From the NCBI GenBank assembly GCA_947457605.1, contig CANGWP010000083.1, forward strand, positions 1 through 10,135: a stretch of DNA of 10,135 nt, in the 5' to 3' direction. The position numbers and the translations under genes are program-made. Of the stretch, positions 1-6,458 are shown one piece after another. How positions within the stretch are numbered: the first letter of the stretch is position 1; every line of letters starts with the position of its first letter. The notes under the pieces are model-generated. The model searched no databases, was not told the origin of the DNA, and saw nothing but the letters and a program-made list of their open reading frames with translations. The DNA is from Bdellovibrionales bacterium. GTDB taxonomy: Bacteria; Bdellovibrionota; UBA1018; CAIMNF01.

Positions 1-819
1 GAAGTAAAACTCATCCAGGAAACCGAGCGCTTGAAGTCGGCTCTGACCACCTCGCAAAGTGTCCGGGGCCGCTGGGGCGAACTCGTGCTAAGAAACATCC
101 TCTCGCAAAGCGATCTGGTATCTGGAATTGATTTTGAAGAACAGGGCACAACCTCTGGCAGTGATGGCAACACCCTGAAACCCGACTTTGTGATCAGGCT
201 TCCCCAAAGCGGCCAGCACCTGGTCATAGACTCGAAAGCTTCGATCTTTGACAGCTATCTTGAGAGCGAAACCATCGAAACCGAAAGCTCGCGCCGCGCC
301 CTTCATGTGGATTTTGCAAAACGCCTGCGCACCCGGATTTTGGATCTCTCAAGCAAAGAGTACCAAAAGCACGTAAATCAATCGCTCCCTTACGTGGTGC
401 TTTTTGTGCCGTCCGAGGCTGCGATCCGTGCCGCCTTTGATGTCGATCAAGACCTGTTCAAATGGGCGATGGATCGAAAAGTTTTCCTGGCCTCCCCTGC
501 GACGATCCTGCCGCTCATCATGCTCATTGCCCACGGTTGGAAGCAGTTCAGGCTTTCTGAGAAGGCGCTTGAGCTGTCTCAGGCCGTAAGTCAACTTGGC
601 GACCGGATCGAAACCTTTGTGAAGCGCTTATCGCGCGTGCAATCGGGCCTGGATCAGGCCACTCGTGCATGGAACGAGGCGATTGACAAGTCCTGGTACG
701 GAAACCAAAGCGTACAGAAGTCGATTGAAAAGGCGCGCGAGCTTGGCGGAAACCTAAGTGCCGAGAGTTCGCTTACTCCGCTTGATCATGCGGTCCGGGG
801 GCTTGAGACGCAAGGCTAG
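1..819 (+). CDS. rmuC: RmuC family protein, 5'-truncated by the window edge
   Basis: This is the C-terminal part of a DNA recombination protein RmuC. The family is linked to limiting recombination at inverted repeats and carries a PD-(D/E)XK nuclease-like core. The reading frame is open from base 1, so the true start and the expected N-terminal membrane anchor and coiled coil lie upstream; the internal TTG at 31 is not the start. Visible hallmarks are the VRGRWGELVLRNIL segment, then an acidic patch leading to LKPDFVIRLP, then LVIDSKASIFDSYLE, which supplies the D...(D/E)xK-type residues of the nuclease core. Further on are YVVLFVPSEAA and the VFLASPATILPLI block, both typical of RmuC. The tail is a helical region of about 80 residues. 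It ends with TAG, 20 bp before the stop of the convergent PBP4-type gene, and no terminator hairpin is visible between them. Family call is confident; function in this organism is inferred. Confidence 0.93.
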   Translation, partial: EVKLIQETERLKSALTTSQSVRGRWGELVLRNILSQSDLVSGIDFEEQGTTSGSDGNTLKPDFVIRLPQSGQHLVIDSKASIFDSYLESETIETESSRRALHVDFAKRLRTRILDLSSKEYQKHVNQSLPYVVLFVPSEAAIRAAFDVDQDLFKWAMDRKVFLASPATILPLIMLIAHGWKQFRLSEKALELSQAVSQLGDRIETFVKRLSRVQSGLDQATRAWNEAIDKSWYGNQSVQKSIEKARELGGNLSAESSLTPLDHAVRGLETQG

Positions 820-839
820 GAAACTCCGTGCATCCTTAC

Positions 840-2237
840 TCAATTCGAATCCAAGAACCGCGCAAGCTCTGCTTCTGGAATCGAGCGGCCACCATTCACG
901 ATGATCGACACTCCGATCCACTCGCCCGAGCGATTGGGATAAACCCCAACCAGCGATTGCACGCCGCTCAGGCTCCCCGTTTTTCCGCGAAGGAGATTCG
1001 TGACCGCTGAATCCTTGTATTTGCGGCGCAGAGTCCCGTCCATCCCCGCAATCGGAAGCGAGGAAAATATCTCGGGGAGATATACCTTTTCCTTGTGTAC
1101 ATGCTTCAGAAGTTTGATGAAGTCACTTGCCGACATCCGGTTGTCAAGCGACAGCCCCGATCCTGACACCATCACACGCCCCCTCTTGCTCATATCGATT
1201 CCGATTTTTTCCATCTCGGTGCGAATGAAAGCCAAACCGCCGGCCGCAGTACCGGACCTTTGATTCACCTCGTGATCAAGCGCCTTCACCAAAGAATCCG
1301 CAATGAAGTTGTTCGAATACTTGTTCATGAGCCCCACAATGAAGGACAGCGGCTTGCTCTGATGCTCAAACAACACCGCACCCTCCACAGGGCACACGCC
1401 TTCCACGAAGCTTGGCTTTTTTTCAGAAGTCACACCGGCCGTGGCAAGCATTTTTGATAAGGCCTCGCCAAATGCCTTTGATGGATTCCTGACCCGAAAT
1501 GGCTTTCGCCAATCATCGGCGTTTTCCGCGATCTTTCCTCCAAGCGTCACAACTTCCAGCTCGCCCTTTCCTCTTTTGTCCCAAGTCACATCGGTAGAGG
1601 CTCCCGTCATGACCCGCCCTTCGATCCGAACAAAATCATACGGAAAATCAAGGCCGAAGCGCGCGGGCTTTCCCTTCTCGGTCGGGCTCACAAAAGCCGT
1701 AAGCGTATTGTAATTGAAGTTGAGCCCCGAAATGGGCGCATTGTAGGCCCGCTCGGAATCCTGATCCGAGCGATCCTCGGGGTAAAACTCTTCATCATAG
1801 AAAGAGCTATCGAGTGTGATTTTTCCGGAATAGCTCTCAAGTCCCTTTCGCTTCAAGCCCTCTACCACCAGATACATGTCCTCCATCACAAATGATGGAT
1901 CTCCGCCGCCCTTCACGCAAAGTGAACCATCTGAAGTTTTTTGAATCTGGGTTTTGAATTGATAGTTGATTCCAAGTCTCGAGAGCGCAGTGTAGGCCGT
2001 GAAAAGTTTGATGCTTGATGCCGGATTCAGGGACTGATCCGGATTCACCTTCAGGAGCTCACGGTTCTGCGTGAGATTCAAGATCTGGGCACTTAAGCCT
2101 CCTTTTTGGGCCATGCTTTTGAGCGAAATCTCAAGCGGTTCCTTTTTGGCAAGTGCCTGCCCTGAGAGCAGGAAGCCCGCGAGCGCAAGAGACAGCGGAA
2201 AAATTCGCAGGGCTCGGAGATCAGTAAAGGTGAACAT
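840..2237 (-). CDS. dacB: D-alanyl-D-alanine carboxypeptidase/endopeptidase, PBP4 type (peptidase S13)
   Basis: This is a periplasmic penicillin-binding protein of class C that trims the terminal D-Ala of peptidoglycan stem peptides and/or cuts D-Ala-mDAP cross-links. All three active-site motifs are present: SxxK as S74-S-I-K77 in NPASSIKLFTAY, SxN as S308-N-N310 in KYSNNFIAD, and KTG at 419-421 in RGKTGSLSG. The S13 signature SGSGLSLDNRMS precedes KTG. Residues 1-30 form a signal peptide (LSLALAGFLLSGQALA, cut before KK). The length of 465 residues fits the family, including the extra domain between the first two motifs. The frame is open further upstream to 2315, but I chose the ATG at 2237: it has a strong Shine-Dalgarno (GGAAGGAG, 10 nt spacing) and puts the signal peptide at the N-terminus. 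The start overlaps the 3' end of the NamZ-type gene by 17 bp, which suggests translational coupling. It is the last gene of the seven-gene run. Confidence 0.95.
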   Translation of the reverse strand: MFTFTDLRALRIFPLSLALAGFLLSGQALAKKEPLEISLKSMAQKGGLSAQILNLTQNRELLKVNPDQSLNPASSIKLFTAYTALSRLGINYQFKTQIQKTSDGSLCVKGGGDPSFVMEDMYLVVEGLKRKGLESYSGKITLDSSFYDEEFYPEDRSDQDSERAYNAPISGLNFNYNTLTAFVSPTEKGKPARFGLDFPYDFVRIEGRVMTGASTDVTWDKRGKGELEVVTLGGKIAENADDWRKPFRVRNPSKAFGEALSKMLATAGVTSEKKPSFVEGVCPVEGAVLFEHQSKPLSFIVGLMNKYSNNFIADSLVKALDHEVNQRSGTAAGGLAFIRTEMEKIGIDMSKRGRVMVSGSGLSLDNRMSASDFIKLLKHVHKEKVYLPEIFSSLPIAGMDGTLRRKYKDSAVTNLLRGKTGSLSGVQSLVGVYPNRSGEWIGVSIIVNGGRSIPEAELARFLDSN

Positions 2238-3426
2238 GAGCGGTTTTCTCCTTCCAGAGTTTTTCATCGCAAGCGAGCATCGCCTCAAGGTCGGAAACGC
2301 GAGCGGCTTTGTCATCGACCCACAAGCGCAACTCCTCGCCCCCCGTGATCACATCAATGGCCAGGCGATCAAACACATATTCATACGGGAAATCCCGAAA
2401 CAAATCATACTCCGGATGCAAATTCCGGATCGCCTTGAAGGCAAGACTCTGAATCCGATAGGGCTTGAATGAGTTCGGATCATAATGGGAATGATCCACA
2501 TGAATCTGAACCCCACTGCAGAGCTTTCCCTGATGCTTGTAAAAGGTCGGCTCAAAGTAAAATGGGCGCAGCAAACAGCCCCCGAGCCACTCGGGCGCGA
2601 GCCGCTCCATTTCCTTTAGGATCTTTGCGCCATCGAGATCAGGCGCCCCGAAACCCTCAAGCGGCCTCGTGGTGCCGCGGCCTTCAGAAAGCGTCGTTCC
2701 CTCGAGCATCACGGTGCCAGAGTAGCAACGCGCCATCGAGAGGGTTGGCGCATTCGGGCTTGGGTTTACCCACGCGCGCTTCTCAAGCGGCCAGCCAAAG
2801 CCTGGTGCTGCGTTGATCTCATAGCCCTTCATCTCAATTACCTTAAGATCAACCGAAATTTTAAATGCATCCTTTGCATAAAGAGCAATCTCACCGAGCG
2901 TAAGCCCATGCCTCATGATCACAGGGCCCACTCCGACAAAACTCTCAGCACCGGGCTTTAAGATGCTCCCCTCGATCGCGCGCCCCGCAGGATTCGGCCG
3001 ATCGAGCACCCACACGGACTTCCCGAGCTTTGCGCAGGCCTCCATCATGTAGATGAGTGTGGTCAGGTACGTATAGATCCTGCACCCGAGATCTTGAAGA
3101 TCAACGAGCACCACATCGCAATGAGAAAGCATTTCGTCCGTTGGCCTTCGGGTCTTTCCATAAAGACTGAACACGGGAATCTTGTGGATCGGATCGACAT
3201 AATCGTCGGACTCAATCATGTTGTACTGTTTTTCGCCCCTCATTCCATGCTGCGGGCCAAAGGCACAGGTAAGTTTCAAACCCGGCGTTTGCAGGATCGC
3301 ATCCATCGAGTGGGAAAGGCTTTCGGTGACCGATGCCGGATGGGCAAGAAGTCCGAGGCGCACGCCTTGCAAAGGTTTCCTCAGTTCTGGTTCGGCCAAC
3401 AGACGATCAATTCCGAATTGGATCAT
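2221..3426 (-). CDS. namZ: NamZ-type exo-beta-N-acetylmuramidase (DUF1343, GH171 family)
   Basis: Members of DUF1343 characterised in Bacillus subtilis and Tannerella remove MurNAc from the non-reducing end of peptidoglycan fragments. Family blocks visible in this 401-residue protein are: GVRLGLLAHPASV near residue 25; FGPQHGMRGEKQYNMIES (56-73); VDLQDLGCRIYTYL (108-121), followed by MMEA and LDRPNP (141-146); RHGLTLGE (172-179); WVNPSPNAPT (219-228); and GTVMLEGTTLSEGRGTTRP (237-255) followed by GFGAPDLD. No signal peptide or membrane segment is seen, so the enzyme probably acts in the cytoplasm on imported fragments, unlike the secreted Bacillus enzyme. As I recall the family, the first block usually reads PEHG, with the Glu proposed as catalytic; here it is PQHG. 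The start at 3426 (ATGATCCAATTC) overlaps the DOMON-like gene by 20 bp. An in-frame ATG at 3471 would add 15 residues that look unrelated to the fold and has no Shine-Dalgarno. Confidence 0.9.
   Translation of the reverse strand: MIQFGIDRLLAEPELRKPLQGVRLGLLAHPASVTESLSHSMDAILQTPGLKLTCAFGPQHGMRGEKQYNMIESDDYVDPIHKIPVFSLYGKTRRPTDEMLSHCDVVLVDLQDLGCRIYTYLTTLIYMMEACAKLGKSVWVLDRPNPAGRAIEGSILKPGAESFVGVGPVIMRHGLTLGEIALYAKDAFKISVDLKVIEMKGYEINAAPGFGWPLEKRAWVNPSPNAPTLSMARCYSGTVMLEGTTLSEGRGTTRPLEGFGAPDLDGAKILKEMERLAPEWLGGCLLRPFYFEPTFYKHQGKLCSGVQIHVDHSHYDPNSFKPYRIQSLAFKAIRNLHPEYDLFRDFPYEYVFDRLAIDVITGGEELRLWVDDKAARVSDLEAMLACDEKLWKEKTAHVHLY
2248..2255 (-). promoter_or_regulatory. Shine-Dalgarno of the PBP4-type gene
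   Basis: GGAAGGAG read on the minus strand, 10 nt before the ATG at 2237 and inside the coding end of the upstream NamZ-type gene. It is the evidence for choosing this start over upstream ATG codons in the same open frame. Confidence 0.75.
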
Positions 3427-3973
3427 AGGTGAAGCTCGCTCGCAGGTGGAAGTCGGGTTTTTCCCCGGCATGGTTTAGGGCCCAATAACTGGTCCCCTGT
3501 TTTGTTTTTAACACCAAAGTAAGTCCGATCGGACCAAACTTTACGGACTCCGGAAAAAGACCGAGGGGCAGCTTGAATCCAATCCGAAATTTGGAATCCT
3601 CCGCTTCCCGAAACAGGAGCGCTGGTGCAGCATTGGTCTCGCACGGGAGCCGCCTCATTCCAGAGCGATAAGAATCAAACTGATAGAGATCCCAGTCTCC
3701 GTTCAAAGCGCCGTTAAACTCAAAGTAGATTTCCGAATCTTGAACCGGAAGAAACGCCTCAAAACAAATCTCCTTCCAAAGTTCGGAAGTCCGAGCTCCC
3801 CGAAGGTCCGGGAGTTTGGAAAACTCCTCCGGCAAGTCCGGACCACTTGAACCCGTAAGCTCAAACCTCAACTCAAGATGCTTGGCATGAATAACAGCCC
3901 CCGCCTCGATTCGAATTCCTCGAGTGCCTTCGGTCTCGCTTCCAGGATAGGGATGAAGGGCCGCCATTCTCAT
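3407..3973 (-). CDS. DOMON-like domain protein, function unknown
   Basis: This 188-residue protein has no signal peptide and resembles the DOMON-like family often annotated 'DOMON_murB_like'. DOMON folds are beta-sandwiches that bind sugars or heme; the ligand of this branch is unknown. Recognisable blocks are HLELRFELTG (32-41), ELWKEICFEAFL (64-75), YFEFNGALNGDW (83-94), YQFDSYRSGMR (97-107), and near the end SYWALNHAGEKPDFH (162-176). Beta-type sequence with many aromatics fits a sandwich. The start is the ATG at 3973, with GGGGGAT ahead of it (AGGGGGATTAGCATG); a second in-frame ATG lies two codons further in. It starts 20 bp after the stop of the beta-barrel gene and overlaps the NamZ-type gene by 20 bp. 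Sitting beside NamZ and PBP4 suggests a role with cell-wall sugars, but that is context only. Confidence 0.78.
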   Translation of the reverse strand: MRMAALHPYPGSETEGTRGIRIEAGAVIHAKHLELRFELTGSSGPDLPEEFSKLPDLRGARTSELWKEICFEAFLPVQDSEIYFEFNGALNGDWDLYQFDSYRSGMRRLPCETNAAPALLFREAEDSKFRIGFKLPLGLFPESVKFGPIGLTLVLKTKQGTSYWALNHAGEKPDFHLRASFTYDPIRN

Positions 3974-3993
3974 GCTAATCCCCCTGAATCGCC

Positions 3994-4518
3994 TTAAAAA
4001 TTGAGCGCAACGCCAAGGCCGATGAACTCAGCCGAAACCTCGCCTCGGAACAGAAGCGCCGCTTTTGTCTGATATTGAACCCCGGCTCCAAACCGGGGGT
4101 GAATCGTGAAGGAAGAGCCAAGACTCTTTGGCAATCCAAAGCCCGAAAGCCCTCCAAGGCTATACACTGTCCAGGTCTCGTTGTAGCTGAAGTCCCAACG
4201 CAGATGTGCGCTGTATTGAAGTCCGGTCTGATTGGAGTTCGCAGTAGAGAAAAAAGTTGGACCCAGCTCCATCTCAATCCAGAGGCGATCATCAATTTCA
4301 TCCAGGAACCCTTGGTTCTTCAGCAAATAAGCCATGGTAGCAAGTGAACTCCAGTTCACCTCATTCCCGTAAATCGCGGCTCCCGCCATCAGACCAAGTT
4401 CCACAGGCCGCACCTCGGTTTGCCCTTTCCACGGCTCACCTGCCGCAAGCGCATGATGGGCGGAGATTTGAATGAATATTGCACCTGCCAACATAAGAAG
4501 TTTTGAAGATTTCATCAT
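3994..4518 (-). CDS. Small outer-membrane beta-barrel candidate, function unknown
   Basis: I do not recognise a named family. The 174-residue product starts with a clear signal peptide (MMKSSKLLMLAGAIF...ALA, probable cut near residue 25, before AGEPWKG). The mature part is rich in Gly, Tyr, Trp and Phe, with alternating polar/hydrophobic stretches such as LGLMAGAAIYG, YSAHLRWDFSYN, WTVYSLGGLSGFGL, FGAGVQYQTKAALLFRGEV and FIGLGVALNF. It ends in Phe, as expected for a substrate of the BAM assembly machinery. A span of about 150 residues would allow roughly 8 strands. The start overlaps the Nudix stop as ATGATG. The first ATG (4518) gives an ATGA overlap; the second (4515) has slightly better spacing from GGGG, so the start is uncertain by one codon. 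Location in the outer membrane is inferred. Confidence 0.72.
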   Translation of the reverse strand: MMKSSKLLMLAGAIFIQISAHHALAAGEPWKGQTEVRPVELGLMAGAAIYGNEVNWSSLATMAYLLKNQGFLDEIDDRLWIEMELGPTFFSTANSNQTGLQYSAHLRWDFSYNETWTVYSLGGLSGFGLPKSLGSSFTIHPRFGAGVQYQTKAALLFRGEVSAEFIGLGVALNF

Positions 4519-5108
4519 TCCCCGATCTTAGCATATCGCCTCAAAATGAGATCAAAAATCAATGCAGTCATGCCCCACACCCGCTCTCCTTTCCACTCGA
4601 ATTCGGGCAGGCTCATGGTCATGCCCCGAACCATCCGCTCAACCTCTTTTCGAGAGGAAACCAGGTCCTGAACTCTCACCCAATCCGCGTGCGCAACCTC
4701 ATTCGAATCCGGAATGATTCTTGAACCACGGACCGCAGGGTTCGCCACTGCAAGCACGGGAGACACAAATACGCCTCCACTGACCGTTGGAAGCCCAGGC
4801 AATATCCCAAAAGAATGAATCCCCTCCCGAGCAAGTCCGACTTCTTCGAAGGTTTCGCGGAGAGCGGTCTCAACAGGATTTCCAAGATCCTGTTCCTCCA
4901 CACCGCCTCCCGGAAATGCCACTTGCCCCGGATGGGTCAGCACCGTGGAAGAACGCTTCAATAGCAAAATCTCCGACCCGTGGAATGACTCACCCGAAAA
5001 AAGCGCAAGCACCGAAGCCCGCGCATCTCCAATCGGTGTTGCCGGAAAGGGAAACCCCGGCTCGCTCATTTCCTGGATTTTTTTCAAGGCTTGTGAAAGC
5101 TCATTCAT
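4515..5108 (-). CDS. Nudix hydrolase, CoA pyrophosphatase (NudL/YeaB) type
   Basis: This predicted hydrolase splits nucleoside-diphosphate-linked compounds; the NudL branch prefers CoA and its derivatives. The branch-specific signature is clear: LLLKRSSTVLTHPGQVAFPGGG (48-69) runs into the Nudix box, in which R84-E85 and E88-E89 (RETFEEVGL) supply the metal-binding residues. As in NudL, there is an extra residue stretch between the Gly pair and the REx2EE core. Downstream, GILPGLPTVSGGVFVSPVLA matches the NudL/UPF0035 pattern after the box. The protein has 197 residues, close to E. coli NudL, and no signal peptide, so it is cytoplasmic. Its ATG (5108) lies inside the last codons of the response-regulator gene (8 bp overlap, no strong Shine-Dalgarno), which suggests translational coupling. 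Why a CoA-type hydrolase sits in this operon is not evident. Confidence 0.88.
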   Translation of the reverse strand: MNELSQALKKIQEMSEPGFPFPATPIGDARASVLALFSGESFHGSEILLLKRSSTVLTHPGQVAFPGGGVEEQDLGNPVETALRETFEEVGLAREGIHSFGILPGLPTVSGGVFVSPVLAVANPAVRGSRIIPDSNEVAHADWVRVQDLVSSRKEVERMVRGMTMSLPEFEWKGERVWGMTALIFDLILRRYAKIGE

Positions 5109-6453
5109 TTTTCAAGGAAATCCCGAATTTTTGTGCCTTTCGATACAACGTTGCACGATCAATTCCCAAAATCTCGCTTGCTTTGGATTTGTTGTAATCC
5201 ACATCGCGAAGAACCCTGAGAATGTGGAGCTTCTCCATCTCCTCAAGCGACTTCTTGTCACCATCCTTCGCCTGGGGAGCTTCGGCTTCAGTGGCGTTCA
5301 AAAACTCGAAATCATCCTCCGAAAGAACCGATCCTCCGGTCAGCGTCACCGCACGCTCGATCTGATGCTCAAGCTCCCGAACGTTTCCGGGCCACTTCCA
5401 GCTCTTGAGCGATCTCATGGCCTCGGGTGAAATCGTGCGAATGGCTTTTCCGGCTTTTAGCGAATATTCGTTCAAAAACACCCGCGCAAGTTCCGGAATG
5501 TCGTCTTTTCGGTCACGAAGCGGCGGGATTTCAATTTCAATGACCTTCAGGCGATAAAACAAATCCTCGCGGAACTTTCCCTGACTCACGAGTTTTGGCA
5601 GATCCCGATGCGTCGCTGCAATGATCCGCACGTCCACTTTGATCTGCCGATTCGAACCCACGGGCTTGATCTCCCCCTCCTGAAGAACCCGAAGAAGTTT
5701 GACCTGAAGTCCCGGCGAAACATCCCCGATCTCATCCAGAAACAGGGAGCCACCATCCGCCTCTTCAAACAAACCCCTCTTGTCGCTTTGAGCCCCCGTA
5801 AACGCCCCCCTCAGGTGCCCGAACAATTCGCTCTCGAGCAAGGATTCGGTGAGGGCTCCACAATTCACAGCCACAAATTTTTTAGCCTTCCTCGCGCTGT
5901 TCTCATGAATGGCCCGGGCAACGAGCTCCTTTCCGGTTCCACTCTCCCCGTGAATGAGAACTGTGCTGTTGGTAAGAGTGGCGCGAGCAAGAGTTTTATA
6001 AACTTCGACGATTTTCGGAGTGCTGCCAATCAGCGTGCGTGGCGGAAGAATGACCGGAGGCTCTTCGGAAACGCTCCCGCTCTTTCTCATCCCATCGATG
6101 TGCTGGACCGCCTTGTTCACAAGCAAAAGGAGCTTGTCGAGATCAAAGGGCTTTGAGATGTAATCAAACGCACCTTTTTGGATCGCCTCAATCGCCCCCT
6201 CCATGCTTCCGAATCCGGTCATCAGAATCATCACCACATCGGGACGTTGCTTCTTCAGTTCAGACAAAAGCGACAGACCGTCGGAATCCTCCATTCGAAT
6301 GTCACTTAAGACCAATGGAATGGATTCCTTCCGGATCTTTTCCATCGCCTGATCCGCGCTCTGGGCGAGAGACACCTCAAAGGATTTCCCCTCGAGGAAC
6401 TCCTTCAGCATGTTCAACGTAACCGCATCATCATCGACGACAAGTATTTTCAT
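5101..6453 (-). CDS. NtrC-family sigma-54-dependent response regulator
   Basis: This DNA-binding activator is switched on by phosphorylation and remodels sigma-54 RNA polymerase. There are three domains in 450 residues. The receiver (2-118) has an acid pocket in VVDDDA, the phospho-acceptor D51 in LVLSDIRM, T79 in MTGFG and K101 in ISKPF. The AAA+ domain (about 140-372) has Walker A GESGTGKE (169-176), the sigma-54 contact loop GAFTGA (216-221) and Walker B SLFLDEIGD with D240-E241. The Fis-type helix-turn-helix (about 405-445) contains NKSKASEILGIDRATLYRK. All key residues are intact, so it should be a working activator. I placed the start at the ATG at 6453, with GGTGA five bases upstream spanning the kinase stop codon; an in-frame GTG at 6462 would overlap the kinase gene by 4 bp instead. 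It is paired with the kinase gene directly upstream. The sigma-54 promoter at 8317-8332 is its most obvious nearby target. Confidence 0.95.
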   Translation of the reverse strand: MKILVVDDDAVTLNMLKEFLEGKSFEVSLAQSADQAMEKIRKESIPLVLSDIRMEDSDGLSLLSELKKQRPDVVMILMTGFGSMEGAIEAIQKGAFDYISKPFDLDKLLLLVNKAVQHIDGMRKSGSVSEEPPVILPPRTLIGSTPKIVEVYKTLARATLTNSTVLIHGESGTGKELVARAIHENSARKAKKFVAVNCGALTESLLESELFGHLRGAFTGAQSDKRGLFEEADGGSLFLDEIGDVSPGLQVKLLRVLQEGEIKPVGSNRQIKVDVRIIAATHRDLPKLVSQGKFREDLFYRLKVIEIEIPPLRDRKDDIPELARVFLNEYSLKAGKAIRTISPEAMRSLKSWKWPGNVRELEHQIERAVTLTGGSVLSEDDFEFLNATEAEAPQAKDGDKKSLEEMEKLHILRVLRDVDYNKSKASEILGIDRATLYRKAQKFGISLKNE

Positions 6454-6458
6454 TCCAA

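Noticed and set aside
820..839. Bidirectional terminator between rmuC and the PBP4-type gene.
   Set aside because: Only 20 bp, with no stem followed by a T run on either strand.
2238..2315. N-terminal extension of the PBP4-type protein (open frame continues upstream with further ATG codons).
   Set aside because: It would bury the signal peptide 26 residues in and deepen the overlap with NamZ; the strong Shine-Dalgarno supports the ATG at 2237.
3975..4347. Open frames on both strands overlapping the beta-barrel gene.
   Set aside because: No family features, no ribosome site, and they overlap a gene with a good signal peptide and fitting junctions.
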